Shown: positions 25,047-34,600 of the stretch, piece by piece
How the letters are laid out: the number at the start of each line of letters is the position of its first letter
Numbering within the stretch: position 1 is the first letter of the stretch
Assembly: GCF_016616095.2 (NCBI RefSeq)
Contig: NZ_CP067089.2
Location: 3,472,001-3,536,000, forward strand
Reading direction: 5' to 3'
DNA from: Breznakiella homolactica
GTDB lineage: Bacteria; Spirochaetota; Spirochaetia; Treponematales; Breznakiellaceae
DNA length: 64,000 bases
Position numbers and translations under genes: made by a program
Notes under the pieces: generated by a model
What the model was told of the DNA's origin: nothing
The model's database searches: none
What the model saw: the letters and a program-made list of their open reading frames with translations, nothing else

Positions 25047-25508
25047 TCAGTTACCCGGAAAATTCGCCATGAGTTCAAAGTGCGGATTGTCCCAGCCTTT
25101 GCCCCAGGTCTGCCCGTACCCTCCGGCGCACCAGTCGAGGCCGAAGGTCTCGGCCAATATCCCGATTTCTTCCCAGACTTCATCTGGTGCGTTCCACCAG
25201 GGTTTTCCGTTTTTCATCGGGCATATATCCACGGCATTGCCTTCCATGTGGCGGGACTTCATGGTATTGGTTACGGTCCTGGAATTTTCGGATTCTGTAA
25301 TGGCCCACAGGCCGGCTTTTTTCCGCAGCTCATTGACGGTTTCCAGAGGTTTCCGTCCCTGGGCGTAATAGGCTTCCTGGACTTCCAGGCGCCTCAGTGT
25401 TTCTATTATGCAGACGTCAATAGCGTGTTCCCTGCAGTATTCGAGAAAAATCCGCGTCCGCCGGGCTAGTTCCGGCTGAAGCCTGTCTACGCTTTTAATG
25501 ATTCCCAT
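25047..25508 (-). CDS. M15-family endolysin (D-Ala/L-Ala endopeptidase)
   Basis: A 153-residue peptidoglycan peptidase. The M15 zinc motif SxHxxGxAxD is seen as 'SRHMEGNAVDI' near residue 84 and the final ligand histidine as 'WDNPHFEL' near residue 140, with 'WHN/WNAPDEVWEEIG' between. Phage enzymes of this type cut the peptide cross-links of the cell wall. No signal peptide is present, so export depends on the holin-like neighbour. In a tailocin cluster the cassette releases particles by lysing the producer. Confidence 0.87.
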   Translation of the reverse strand: MGIIKSVDRLQPELARRTRIFLEYCREHAIDVCIIETLRRLEVQEAYYAQGRKPLETVNELRKKAGLWAITESENSRTVTNTMKSRHMEGNAVDICPMKNGKPWWNAPDEVWEEIGILAETFGLDWCAGGYGQTWGKGWDNPHFELMANFPGN

Positions 25509-25555
25509 AGCGCACCCCCGCAGAGAGGATGCACCATCCGCTGATGAATTGGCAG

Positions 25556-25569
25556 ATAACCGCGGTTAT
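25556..25569. promoter_or_regulatory. 14-bp perfect palindrome upstream of lysis genes
   Basis: ATAACCGCGGTTAT is a perfect dyad about 50 bases upstream of the endopeptidase start. It may be the binding site of a cluster activator such as the Mor-type protein; this is inferred from position only. Confidence 0.35.
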
Positions 25570-25622
25570 TTACGGAAATTATTATCCGGGGCAGAACAGA
25601 AATATTGTGGAAATATCCTTGA

Positions 25623-26024
25623 TCAGGTCTTATCCGGTTTGAGCCCCGGGAGATCCCATTCCGGCGGGATTTTGATGGGCATTCCCCTGGAATCGACGAA
25701 AGCCCAGGTAACCTTTGCTTCGGCGATGATATCGTCCCCCCGGAGTATCCGCTGCTGGATCACCCCGCTGACGGCGCCTTTCTTTATAGGCCATGACCGG
25801 ATAAGAAGTTCATCGTCGGTTACCGCGGCTTTTTTATAATCGATTTCGATCCGGGCAACGTACACCCCGTAGCCGGATGCGATCATTTCCGGGTACTTGA
25901 ACCCCACCGCCCGGAGCAGTTCATACCTGCCGTATTCCAGGTAATTCAAATAATTGGCGTTATTAACGTGGCCGTAGCTGTCGCATTCATAGGTCCGTAC
26001 GGTCAGTCTGCATTCACATACCAT
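25623..26024 (-). CDS. Acyl-CoA thioesterase, 4HBT/YbgC type
   Basis: A 133-residue hot-dog-fold thioesterase. The catalytic motif is 'YECDSYGHVNNANYLNYLEYGR' in outline near residue 12, with Asp15 and the His-Val-Asn-Asn segment typical of the 4-hydroxybenzoyl-CoA thioesterase family. It would hydrolyse a short or aromatic acyl-CoA. The ATG at 26024 starts right before the fold; the frame remains open far upstream, but that part reads through the Nudix gene on the other strand. It is divergent from the Nudix gene across 48 bases. Confidence 0.83.
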   Translation of the reverse strand: MVCECRLTVRTYECDSYGHVNNANYLNYLEYGRYELLRAVGFKYPEMIASGYGVYVARIEIDYKKAAVTDDELLIRSWPIKKGAVSGVIQQRILRGDDIIAEAKVTWAFVDSRGMPIKIPPEWDLPGLKPDKT

Positions 26025-26072
26025 AGGAATAAGTATATACTTGCGGAACATTGAGTTCAATCCGGAGAAGGT

Positions 26073-26606
26073 ATGTTTACATTCTGCCCATCCTGCGCGT
26101 CCAGAAATATCCGTTTCGAAAATAACAAGGTCTTTTCCTGCCCGGACTGCGGGTTCCTGCTGTACCACAATACCGCCGCGGCCACAGGCTGTGTGATTTC
26201 CAGCGGCGGCCGTATCCTGGTGCTGGTCCGGAACCGGGAACCTTCCAAAGGGAAGTACGATTTTCCCGGTGGCTTTGTCGATCCCGGAGAAGGAGCCCTG
26301 GATGGCCTCCGGCGGGAATGCCGGGAGGAAATCGGCTGGGACCCGGGGTCCGGTGTAACGCTCTTCGCCTCGTTTCCGAATACATACCCGTACAAGGGTT
26401 TTACGTATAATACCTGCGATCTTTTTTTTACCATCGATGTTCCGGGGCTTTCCGAGTCGGACCTCCGGCTGGACGATGAGAACGCGGCGGTACAATTTGT
26501 CCGGCCCGAAACTATCAGCCCCGATGACATGGCCTTTGACTCGACCCGCCGGGCTCTGGCGGCATACCTGGAACTCGGGCAGAACGGCCTCTCCGGAAAT
26601 ATGTAA
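26073..26606 (+). CDS. Nudix hydrolase with N-terminal zinc ribbon
   Basis: A 177-residue protein. Residues 4-26 form a zinc ribbon ('CPSCASRNI...CPDCGF'), as in NADH pyrophosphatase-like Nudix enzymes. The Nudix box GX5EX7REUXEEXGU is complete: 'GGFVDPGEGALDGLRRECREEIGW' in outline, residues 67-90. It would hydrolyse a nucleoside diphosphate derivative with magnesium. The start ATG 26073 follows GAGAAGG. A hairpin about 100 bases downstream may end the transcript. Confidence 0.87.
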   Translation: MFTFCPSCASRNIRFENNKVFSCPDCGFLLYHNTAAATGCVISSGGRILVLVRNREPSKGKYDFPGGFVDPGEGALDGLRRECREEIGWDPGSGVTLFASFPNTYPYKGFTYNTCDLFFTIDVPGLSESDLRLDDENAAVQFVRPETISPDDMAFDSTRRALAAYLELGQNGLSGNM

Positions 26607-26701
26607 AAAATATCTATTATATAGAATAAAAATGATCAAAATGCGGCGGCACGGGTATGTATTATCCAAGAACGCCGCAGAACCAGAAGTGGGGGTGGCG
26701 T

Positions 26702-26756
26702 AAGACTTGCCGCCAGAAGCGGCAAGTCTTTTAGGAGTTTTGCCCTGCAAAACTCC
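26702..26756. repeat. Two tandem compact hairpins
   Basis: Hairpin 1: 12-bp perfect stem (26702-26713 with 26719-26730), 5-base loop. Hairpin 2: 10-bp perfect stem GGAGTTTTGC/GCAAAACTCC (26734-26743 with 26747-26756), 3-base loop. They are spaced by three bases. The first is followed by only a short T-run, so terminator function for the Nudix gene is possible but weak. Confidence 0.7.
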
Positions 26757-26826
26757 ACACATAATGCGGCAAGGCTGGAGCCAGGGGGAGCAGCCCTCCC
26801 GCACAGGGCAGCACAGAGCCGGTCAG

Positions 26827-26976
26827 GCCGTAACGCACCCGGGCAATAATGGTAGCACCGGGTGTCACAGAGAAACGGTGATGAGCGACTTTCGAGGCCG
26901 CAGGCCGACGCGGAGCCATCACCGTTTCTCTGTGGCAGGCCCCGCGGCATCGGTTCTTCCCCGGGTGCGTTACGGC
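26827..26976. repeat. Nested long inverted repeat
   Basis: The outer arm is 17 bp, perfect (26827-26843 with 26960-26976). The inner arm is 18 bp, perfect (26866-26883 with 26917-26934), around a GC-rich 33-base apex. Outside the outer arm, imperfect pairing continues (GCACAGAG near 26812 with CCCTGTGC near 26988). The DNA or its transcript could form a long branched stem. No transposase or known IS end is seen beside it. Confidence 0.75.
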
Positions 26977-27076
26977 TTGTCAGACCCTGTGCTCCCCCTA
27001 TATTGACACTTTCGAGATTTCCAAGCATGGTAATACTATGTTTAAGTGTTCTCCCCGGGTTACCGAGGCCATACCG

Positions 27077-27604
27077 ATGGAATACCGGGACATTGCAGAA
27101 AAATTATTCCCCCTGAACGGATACGCTTCAGGAGAAGGTCCTGCCGTGGAGTCCTCCGTAAATTTTGCGGAAATTCTCGGAATAGGCGCCGATTACAACC
27201 GTCTTCTGAATTCCGGAAAACGGCCCGCTGACATGAGCAATTTTATGGAGCATTTCCAGAATAACCTTGACCTGCTGATCCAGAAAACCTGGGTGGAAAA
27301 GGCCGATGAGGAAAAGAAGGAGCGCCTCCAGGACAGGATCCCCGAATTTATCGGGGAAATAACCAGGGAAGAATACCGGGAGGCCCTGGCGGATTTTGGT
27401 ATCATCCTGGAAGAACTGGCTTATCTGCTTTTCGGAGCCCAGAGCCACAAAGAGGACTTTACCGAATACACCCTCCGTATCGATACCCAGATGGGATTAT
27501 TCTGGTGGTACGGCGGCAAGCTCGGCACGCTGTCGGACTTTTCCGACCGGGAAAGCCTCCGGGCTCTCCTGCTGATCGGTATTTGTTACCTGACGAATTT
27601 CTGA
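27077..27604 (+). CDS. Hypothetical helical protein
   Basis: A 175-residue mainly helical protein. It has 'MSNFMEHFQNNLDLLIQKTW' and 'EYREALADFGIILEELAYLLFG' in its core and ends 'LLLIGICYLTNF'. I recognise no family. ATG 27077 is preferred, with GAGG 9 bases upstream; the frame remains open upstream to 27038. It precedes glnS by 109 bases on the same strand but probably has its own transcript, since the region between contains a possible control hairpin. Confidence 0.6.
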   Translation: MEYRDIAEKLFPLNGYASGEGPAVESSVNFAEILGIGADYNRLLNSGKRPADMSNFMEHFQNNLDLLIQKTWVEKADEEKKERLQDRIPEFIGEITREEYREALADFGIILEELAYLLFGAQSHKEDFTEYTLRIDTQMGLFWWYGGKLGTLSDFSDRESLRALLLIGICYLTNF

Positions 27605-27683
27605 TCCGTTCTCTCCATTCATCAGTAACAGTAAGATAACGCTCTTTTGTACTGTGTGTCGCCCGATTTCTGTTCACTAATAA

Positions 27684-27702
27684 CCATGCCTCTGAAGCAT
27701 GG
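27684..27702 (+). promoter_or_regulatory. Hairpin next to the glnS ribosome site
   Basis: CCATGC (27684-27689) pairs with GCATGG (27697-27702) and the stem runs into GGGAGGAG, the ribosome site of glnS. It could modulate translation. It does not resemble a T-box leader. Confidence 0.3.
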
Positions 27703-27713
27703 GAGGAGTATAT

Positions 27714-29453
27714 ATGGCAGAGATACCAAACAGCGGAGCCGAAGTATCCGGTTCCGGTTCGTCGGATTTCATCAGTGAATTTATCAAAGAAGATTTGCAG
27801 AGCGGAAAGTACACCTATGTGCATACCCGGTTCCCGCCCGAGCCCAACGGCTGGCTGCATATCGGCCACTGTAAGGCGATTACGGTGGATTTTTCCATGG
27901 CCCAGAAATTCGGGGGAAAATGCAATCTCCGTTTCGACGACACCAATCCGGAAAAGGAAAACTACTCCTATGTCGAAGCCATCAAGCGGGATATCAAGTG
28001 GCTGGGGTTTGACTGGGAAGACCGGGAATACTTTGCGTCGGATTATTACGAGTACCTTTATGATATTGCGGTGAAGCTTATCAAAAAGGGAAAGGCCTAT
28101 GTGGACGACCTTTCCGAGGAAGAGATCCGGGAATACCGGGGTACCGCGGTGGCGGATAAAAATAATATCACCCACACCCCTCCGGGGCGGAACAGTCCGT
28201 ACCGGGACCGAACGGCGGAGGAGAACCTGGACCTCTTTGCCCGCATGCGGGCAGGCGAATTCGCCGATGGAACCAAGACGCTCCGGGCGAAGATCGATAT
28301 GACCCATCCCAATCTGGTTATGCGGGACCCGGTGATGTACCGCATCCGCCGGGCTACCCACTACCGTACCGGCGACTCCTGGTGCATTTACCCCATGTAC
28401 GATTACCAGCATCCCCTGTCGGACGCAAAGGAAGGGATTACCCATTCCCTGTGTTCATTGGAATTCGAAATCCACCGGCCCCTGTACGAATGGTTTATCA
28501 ATGAAGCTGAAGTTTTCCCGAGCCGCCAGATTGAATTTGCCCGGCTCAACATAACCCATACGGTGCTGTCCAAACGGTGGCTCTTCCGGCTCGTCAGCGA
28601 GAATCTCGTAAACGGCTGGGACGATCCCCGGATGCCAACCCTGGCGGGGCTGCGCCGGCGGGGATATACCGCCGAAGCTATCCGCGACTTTATGTCCCGC
28701 ATCGGTGTCGCGAAAACCGACAGCATGGTGGATATCGCTTTCCTGGAGTACTGCCTCCGGGAGGATCTCAATAAACGTTCCAGCCGGATTATGGCGGTGC
28801 TTAAGCCCCTGAAACTCATTATCGAAAACTGGGAAGCGGGAGAAACCGAGGAACTTGAGGCTATTAATAATCCCGAAGATGAAAGTGCCGGAAAACGGAA
28901 GATTTACTTTTCCCGGGAGCTCTGGATTGAACGGGATGACTTCCAGGAGATTCCTCCGCCTAAGTACTTCAGATTGTATCCGGGAAATTCCGTCCGGCTC
29001 CGGTACGGATATATCGTAACCTGCACCGGCTTTGACAAAGATCCCGCCACCGGTGAAATCACCGCGGTGCGCTGTACCTATGACCCGGAGACAAAGGGCG
29101 GCAACGCGCCGGACAACCGCAAGGTAAAGGGGACCATCCACTGGCTTTCCGCGGCCCACGCGGTGCCCATCGAAGTGAGGGTTTACGATTACCTTTTTTC
29201 CGCGGAACGGCCCATGGAAGTGGCCCCCGGCGGTTCATTCCTGGACAACCTCAACCCCGATTCCCTGGAAGTTATTACCGGCGCCTACGGCGAACCGGGG
29301 CTCGCGGCCGCCGCCGAAGGGGACCGGTTCCAGTTTGAACGGCTGGGGTACTTTGCCCGTGATCCCGAAACTTCCGGCGGTATTCCGGTCTTTAATAAAA
29401 CCGTGGGACTGAGGGATACCTGGGCAAAAATAGAAAAAAAATCCGGACAGTAA
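27714..29453 (+). CDS. glnS: Glutaminyl-tRNA synthetase
   Basis: A 579-residue class I aminoacyl-tRNA synthetase that charges tRNA-Gln. The HIGH motif is '[17 protein letters not shown]' near residue 42, and the KMSKS equivalent is '[12 protein letters not shown]' near residue 285. The C-terminal half contains the two anticodon-binding beta barrels ('[18 protein letters not shown]', '[21 protein letters not shown]'). 'HTVLSKRW' and '[18 protein letters not shown]' are GlnRS rather than GluRS signatures. ATG 27714 follows GGGAGGAG. Having GlnRS means the indirect Gln-tRNA route is not the only one. Confidence 0.95.
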   Translation: MAEIPNSGAEVSGSGSSDFISEFIKEDLQSGKYTYVHTRFPPEPNGWLHIGHCKAITVDFSMAQKFGGKCNLRFDDTNPEKENYSYVEAIKRDIKWLGFDWEDREYFASDYYEYLYDIAVKLIKKGKAYVDDLSEEEIREYRGTAVADKNNITHTPPGRNSPYRDRTAEENLDLFARMRAGEFADGTKTLRAKIDMTHPNLVMRDPVMYRIRRATHYRTGDSWCIYPMYDYQHPLSDAKEGITHSLCSLEFEIHRPLYEWFINEAEVFPSRQIEFARLNITHTVLSKRWLFRLVSENLVNGWDDPRMPTLAGLRRRGYTAEAIRDFMSRIGVAKTDSMVDIAFLEYCLREDLNKRSSRIMAVLKPLKLIIENWEAGETEELEAINNPEDESAGKRKIYFSRELWIERDDFQEIPPPKYFRLYPGNSVRLRYGYIVTCTGFDKDPATGEITAVRCTYDPETKGGNAPDNRKVKGTIHWLSAAHAVPIEVRVYDYLFSAERPMEVAPGGSFLDNLNPDSLEVITGAYGEPGLAAAAEGDRFQFERLGYFARDPETSGGIPVFNKTVGLRDTWAKIEKKSGQ

Positions 29454-29464
29454 AAACTTGCCAT

Positions 29465-29504
29465 ACGGCGCTGTCCCGGTCATCCATACCGGAGGCAGCG
29501 CCGT
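29465..29504. terminator. Hairpin between convergent genes
   Basis: ACGGCGCTG (29465-29473) pairs with CAGCGCCGT (29496-29504), with inner CCGG/CCGG pairing. There is no clear T-run on either side, so it is a probable but weak terminator between glnS and the next gene. Confidence 0.5.
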
Positions 29505-29547
29505 TAAACCAGGGCGGGACCGGCGGCGGTAAACTTGCTGAGCCGGC

Positions 29548-30006
29548 TTACTGCTTCTCTACGGAAATATACAAATAGCAATGGGCCTTTCCGTCTTTTG
29601 TATATTCAGCGGGAACGGTACTTTCGTAGTCTTCCGAAAATGCCCGTTTTACGGTTCCGTTCTTCTGATCTTCCCAGACTTTTCCCCATGCTTTTTTCGC
29701 GCTCATGCTTAAAGTATCATCCGATTCTTCATACTTTTTGTAGTTCCCCGCGCTGACAGCTTTTTCCATACGCTTAAAAAAATCGGATGTTACACCCATG
29801 ATGCTGAGATCGTAATCGCCGTTCTCATCACTTGCGTAATTGAAGTATTTTGAGACAGGGGATATTCCCTGCTGAAACCGTTTCCCGCTGTCGAAAAGTA
29901 TCGGAAGTGTACCGTTTGTGATATCCCGCCAGATTTCATCTATTTTTCCCATACCTTCTTTTGAGTTGTTTGTTCTTATGGTAACTTCCTTTAAGCAATA
30001 CGCCAT
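29548..30006 (-). CDS. Possible GyrI-like effector-binding protein
   Basis: A 152-residue protein. 'IRTNNSKEGMGKIDEIWRDI' near residue 10, 'YDLSIMGV' in the middle and 'AHCYLYISVEKQ' at the end follow the outline of GyrI-like / AraC effector-binding domains, which bind small cationic or hydrophobic ligands. The match is by pattern only, and no DNA-binding domain is attached. It is convergent with glnS and divergent from the diguanylate cyclase gene. If the family call is wrong, the protein is unknown. Confidence 0.45.
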   Translation of the reverse strand: MAYCLKEVTIRTNNSKEGMGKIDEIWRDITNGTLPILFDSGKRFQQGISPVSKYFNYASDENGDYDLSIMGVTSDFFKRMEKAVSAGNYKKYEESDDTLSMSAKKAWGKVWEDQKNGTVKRAFSEDYESTVPAEYTKDGKAHCYLYISVEKQ

Positions 30007-30169
30007 AATATTATTCTCCGTAATTAAATAATAATTTCTTTAGCATAGTTTATTATAACAAATACTTTTTTAGTAGCTGTCAGTCTTCAGCTGCGCGGCA
30101 TATTTATCGGCCCTTGTCAGGTATCGTATCACGGAGGTACAATAGTTTCTGCGTTTATGGAGGGCCGCA

Positions 30170-31327
30170 ATGACAGGCCGCAGATTATTCTATGTAAAAT
30201 TTTCCCTGATTATTTTTCTTTTCTTCAATATAATAATGTTCTTTTACGGAACTTTCATGTGTGTCGCCACTGGGCGTACGGTAAAGCGTCAGATGGAAAA
30301 CCAATGCAGGGGTATTGCTGTTTCGGCCGCTGAACTCATCCGGCAGGATATCGGCGGATACCGGCAGTTCATTACCGATATGGATACTTCGGATCCGTAT
30401 TACAGAAAAATGAAGTCCAGCCTGGAATCCATACGAAGGGGTAACCAGGACAATATTGCCTTTCTGTACACTGAAGTCCGGGTTTCCGAAACAGAGATGA
30501 TGTATATTTTCGATGCTGAACCTGAGGACGCCCCGACCTTTGCCCCTCCGGGGCTTACCGAACCTTTGACGGCCCCCAGAAAGGCGGCCTACGATTCCGG
30601 AGAATTGGTGATCGGCGATTTTGTGACTACCCCGTGGGGGACGCTTTTGTCGGTGTACGCTCCGATTACCGATCCGGCAACCGGTGAGTTTTTGGGTATC
30701 GTCGGCGCGGACATATCGAAAAAGCAGTATGACGCGGTGATGAACTATCAGCTGGCTATCATCGCCGGGTGTGGAGTTATCCTGGCTCTGATGACTGTGG
30801 TTATGCTGTTTTCTGTGTCCGGCAGGATTGAAAAACTGGTAATCCGTGACGGACTGACCGGACTTTTTACCCGAAGCTTTTTTACCAAGTGGCTCAAGTA
30901 CCAAATGAAACAATCGGTAAAGAAAAACAAACCCTTGGTGGTGTGTATGGCCGACCTTGATCATTTTAAACTGATAAACGATACCTACGGCCATCCCTTC
31001 GGCGATGTGGTGCTGAAAGCGGTATCCGCCTCAATGCTGTCGGCGCTGCGCAGGTTCGATTGTATCGCACGGTACGGCGGCGAGGAATTTGCCGTGTTTC
31101 TTCCGGGCCTGACCTTGGCAGACTCCGAATCCATAATAAAGCGCCTCCACGAGTCGGTGGGAGCCGCGGTAATTTTCAATAAAGAATCGAAAAAAAACGT
31201 GGCGGTCAGTATCAGTATCGGCGTTACCCAATTCGTGCCGGGGCAGGCGTATTCCGATGTGCTGGAAAACGCGGACAAGGCATTATACGATGCGAAAAAA
31301 ACCAGAAACACCGTGGTTTTTCAATAA
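30170..31327 (+). CDS. Membrane diguanylate cyclase with periplasmic sensor
   Basis: A 385-residue protein. One membrane helix spans about residues 9-29 and another about 193-215; between them lies a periplasmic domain of Cache type ('GDFVTTPWGTLLSVYAPI' near residue 150, 'FLGIVGADIS'). The cytoplasmic GGDEF domain has 'DGLTGLFTRSFF', 'MADLDHFKLINDTYGHPFGD' and the active site 'RYGGEEF' near residue 304. An inhibitory I-site (RRFD) lies five residues before GGEEF, so product feedback is likely. It makes cyclic di-GMP in response to an external signal. Signal identity is unknown. Confidence 0.92.
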   Translation: MTGRRLFYVKFSLIIFLFFNIIMFFYGTFMCVATGRTVKRQMENQCRGIAVSAAELIRQDIGGYRQFITDMDTSDPYYRKMKSSLESIRRGNQDNIAFLYTEVRVSETEMMYIFDAEPEDAPTFAPPGLTEPLTAPRKAAYDSGELVIGDFVTTPWGTLLSVYAPITDPATGEFLGIVGADISKKQYDAVMNYQLAIIAGCGVILALMTVVMLFSVSGRIEKLVIRDGLTGLFTRSFFTKWLKYQMKQSVKKNKPLVVCMADLDHFKLINDTYGHPFGDVVLKAVSASMLSALRRFDCIARYGGEEFAVFLPGLTLADSESIIKRLHESVGAAVIFNKESKKNVAVSISIGVTQFVPGQAYSDVLENADKALYDAKKTRNTVVFQ

Positions 31328-31350
31328 AAAATGCGGCACCCGCGTGCCGC
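31324..31350 (-). terminator. Terminator of the tRNA-Arg transcript
   Basis: GCGGCAC (31333-31339) and GTGCCGC (31344-31350) form a 7-bp stem with a 4-base loop. On the minus strand it is followed by ATTTTTTATTG, a clear T-run, 16 bases after the tRNA 3' end. It also overlaps the stop codon of the cyclase gene. Confidence 0.85.
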
Positions 31351-31365
31351 GAAAAGTTAAAACTT

Positions 31366-31438
31366 TGATCCGAAGCCGATTCGAACGGCTGACCTACTGC
31401 TTAGGAGGCAGTTGCTCTATCCCCTGAGCTACCGGACC
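31366..31438 (-). tRNA. tRNA-Arg (anticodon CCT)
   Basis: A 73-base cloverleaf. The acceptor stem is 7 bp with two G-T pairs, and discriminator A is at 31366. D-arm 'AGCTCAGGGGATAGAGC'; anticodon stem ACTGC/GCAGT around the loop CTCCTAA, giving anticodon CCT (reads AGG); T-arm 'GCCGTTCGAATCGGC'. CCA is not encoded. A promoter and a terminator bracket the gene. Confidence 0.95.
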
Positions 31439-31448
31439 TTCTACATAT

Positions 31449-31477
31449 ATATACCTTCTCTTGATAGCGGTTGTCAA
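31449..31477 (-). promoter_or_regulatory. Promoter of tRNA-Arg
   Basis: On the minus strand TTGACA (31472-31477), a 17-base spacer and GTATAT (31449-31454) lie directly upstream of the tRNA 5' end at 31438. Confidence 0.75.
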
Positions 31478-31617
31478 CGTTACTATAATAATGCTTTACT
31501 TGGCGGAGCGCTGGTACGCGCCCCTTGTATTTCCGCTTTATTATAAAGTAGAATGCCAGTCATGCTAATAGTGTGATATAAAGACCCCGGGTCTTATTCC
31601 AAGCGTAAGGAGAGCCT

Positions 31618-34600
31618 ATGCCGGACGTAATAAGCAATGGCATACAGCGGGTATTTGTGGAGAAAAAGCCCGGTTTTGATACCGAAGCCCGCCATCTCCA
31701 GTCGGAACTTACCGGTTTTCTGGGAACCCAGTATCCTGAGCTGATTGCCTTGGAGGAATTCCGGCTGCTTCACCGCTACGATGTAGCCCATCTGGATGAA
31801 GTTCAATTCAAACAATCCGTGGAACTTGTTTTCTCCGAGCCCCAGTGTGACCGGGTTTTTTACAGCGATTCCTTTCCGGTTCAGAAAGGGAGCTATGTTT
31901 TTGCTGTTGAATATCTTCCGGGGCAGTATGACCAGCGTGCGGATTCCGCGGAGCAGTGCATCGAACTTACGGTAGGTGTTAAGCCCCTGGTCCGAACAGC
32001 CCGTATTTTTATGCTCCGGGGTAAGGGGGGGACGCTTTCCGATGCGGCCCTGGGAGCAATAAAGAACTATCTCATCAACCCGGTGGATTCCCGGGAGGCT
32101 TCGCTGGAAATGCCTGAAACCCTGGATGAGATTGTATCCGACATTCCCGATGTGCCGGTTCTCGCGGGTTTTACCGCCGCGGATGACCGGGCTCTGGGGG
32201 ATATTGCCCGGGATTACGGCCTGGCCATGTCCGGGGAGGACCTTCGTTTCTGCAGGGAATATTTTTTCGGCCAGAACCGGGATCCGAGTCTCGCGGAGCT
32301 CCGGGTTCTGGATACCTACTGGTCCGATCACTGCCGCCATACGACTTTTACCACATCCCTGGAGACGATAGATATTGAAGAAGGGCCCCTGGCGGAAGCC
32401 ATCGGCGGTTCCCTTGATCTTTACAGGGCCGCCAGAAATGAAGTCTACGGAAACGCCGCTCAAGAGCGGCCCGTAACGCTCATGGATCTGGCTACCCTGG
32501 GAACCAAGGTGCTCAAGAAAAGAGGGCTCCTGCCGGATCTGGATGAATCAAAAGAAATAAACGCCTGTTCCGTCAAAGTCCAGGCCCGTTTTGAAGACGG
32601 TTCATCCGAACCCTGGCTGCTGCTTTTTAAAAATGAAACCCACAACCATCCCACCGAAATCGAACCCTTCGGCGGCGCGGCGACCTGTCTCGGCGGCGCG
32701 ATCCGTGATCCTCTTTCGGGGCGGGCATACGTTCACCAGTGCATGCGGGTAACCGGCGGCGGTGATCCCCGCCAGGCTCTTTCGGAAACCCTGCCGGGAA
32801 AACTGCCCCAGCTCAAGATCGCCCGGGAAGCCGCCGCCGGTTATGCTTCCTACGGAAACCAGATAGGCATCGCCACCGGGCAGGTGGCAGAGGTATACCA
32901 TCCCGGTTTTACCGCGAAACGCATGGAACTGGGGGCGGTGGTCGGCGCGGTCCCTGAACAGTATGTCCGGCGGGAAGATCCGAAACCGGGGGATCTGGTG
33001 CTGCTCATCGGCGGGAAAACCGGCCGGGATGGTATCGGCGGCGCCACGGGTTCATCAAAGGTCCATACCGGAGAATCCGTGGAAAGCGCCGGAGCCGAGG
33101 TTCAGAAGGGAAATCCCGTGGAGGAACGGAAGCTCCAGCGCCTGTTTCGGGACTGCGGATTCACCAGGCTGATCAAGCGCTGCAACGATTTCGGCGCCGG
33201 AGGCGTTTCGGTTGCCGTCGGTGAGCTGGCTCCGGGGCTGGATATATCCCTCGACGCGGTTCCAAAAAAATACCAGGGACTGGACGGTACCGAACTCGCG
33301 ATATCGGAGTCCCAGGAACGCATGGCCGTGGTGGTTGCCGCGGATGACGCGGAGACCGTGATACGGTATGCCGCGGATGAGAACCTTCAGGCGGTGGTGA
33401 TCGCGGAAGTTACCGCCGGCGATGAATCGGAAAATGCCCGGCTGAGAATGTTCTGGCGGGGCAGAACCATTGTGGATCTCTTCCGGAAATTCCTTGACTC
33501 CAACGGAGCCCCCCGGTCGGCAAAAGCCTTTGTCGCCGCCGCTGACAACCGGCCGGACTCCGCAGCCGCGGGGAAACAGCGGCACGTCTTTGCGGGAGAT
33601 ATTCCGGAGGGAGAAATAATTCCCGCGGGACTCATCCTCGACAATCTTGAACGGGAACTGGCGTCCCTCAGAAGCGGAAGCCGCCGGGGGCTGCAGGAAC
33701 GGTTTGACGGTTCCATCGGCGCGGGCTCAGTGCTTTTCCCCTGGGGCGGCGAATTCCAGGGGACCCCGGAGTGCGGCATGGCCGCCCTGCTTCCGGCTCT
33801 GGACAAATCCTGCGTCACCGCCAGTATTATGACCTTCGGTTATGATCCCGATCTCGCGGTCATAAGTCCCTACCGGCAGGCAAAGGCTGCGGTCAGGGAC
33901 GCTCTGGCGAAATTCACCTGCCTTGGCGGGGATCCCTCCTCGGCGCGTCTGTCCCTGCAGGAATATTTTGAACGGGCCGAAACACCCGCTTCCTGGGGCA
34001 AACCCCTGGCGGCGCTGCTGGGCGCGTTTGAAGCTCAGATCCGGCTGGGGATTCCCGCTATCGGCGGAAAGGATTCCATGTCCGGAAGCTACAAGGACCC
34101 CGCCCGGGACATTGATATTTCGGTTCCCCCGACTTTGGCGGCGTTTGCAGCCGGGTCCGCCCCCGCGGAGCGGATTTGTTCCGGGGCGCTCAGCACTACG
34201 CCGGGCAATCTTATCCTGCTTTTTTATACCCCTCCGCTTACGGACTCCCGTGAGAACCCTGAGAACCTGAATGAATGGGATGTTTTCAAAGCGAATATGC
34301 AAGCTCTGGGAGAACTCCAGAAAGGGGGCTTCGTATCTTCATGCTATCCCGTTGGCCCGGGAGGCGTCGCGGTGACCCTGGCGGTAATGGCCTTCGGCAA
34401 CATGGCCGGGGTGGAAGCGGATTCGGCGGCTTTTTCCGCGGCGGGATCAGAATACCAGGGCTGTGTTCTTGCCGAGATAAACGGTGAGCACTGCAAAAAA
34501 AACAACCATGAGTTTGACCGTATCCTCGCGGAGTCCGCGGCCTGGATTATTGCCGCGAGAACAATCCCGGAACCGGTCTTCCGCATTGTCGCGGATGACG

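Larger units (their letters stand above)
8928..25508. mobile_element. Mu-like contractile tail cluster without head genes (tailocin candidate)
   Basis: From right to left the cluster holds M15 endopeptidase, holin-like protein, LexA-type repressor (opposite strand), DUF3164, small ORFs, Mor-type activator, then gp37, sheath, tube, tail chaperone, tape measure, gp43, gp44, gp45, gp46, gp47, gp48, fibre and two terminal small genes, in the exact order of phage Mu. No capsid, portal, terminase, head protease or transposase (MuA/MuB) gene is present, and both flanks are ordinary chromosomal genes. This is the expected content of an R-type tailocin; the call is inference from gene content. Confidence 0.8.
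26607..27076. other. Gene-poor region dominated by inverted repeats
   Basis: This 470-base stretch contains no convincing gene. Open frames seen on both strands mirror one another because the DNA is palindromic. It holds two compact hairpins (26702-26756) and a nested 150-base inverted repeat (26827-26976). Confidence 0.6.

Noticed and set aside
8928..25508. Complete Mu-like prophage
   Set aside because: No transposase, terminase, portal or capsid genes, and both flanks are ordinary chromosomal genes.
25623..26804. Long (393-codon) version of the thioesterase gene
   Set aside because: The extra N-terminal part is antisense to the Nudix gene and to repeats; the hot-dog domain begins directly after ATG 26024.
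26636..27028. Frames on both strands of the palindromic region
   Set aside because: The plus and minus frames mirror each other because of the inverted repeats; composition is not protein-like.
31439..31617. Purine riboswitch before purL
   Set aside because: No conserved purine-aptamer core could be seen; the region is explained by the tRNA promoter and an ordinary leader.
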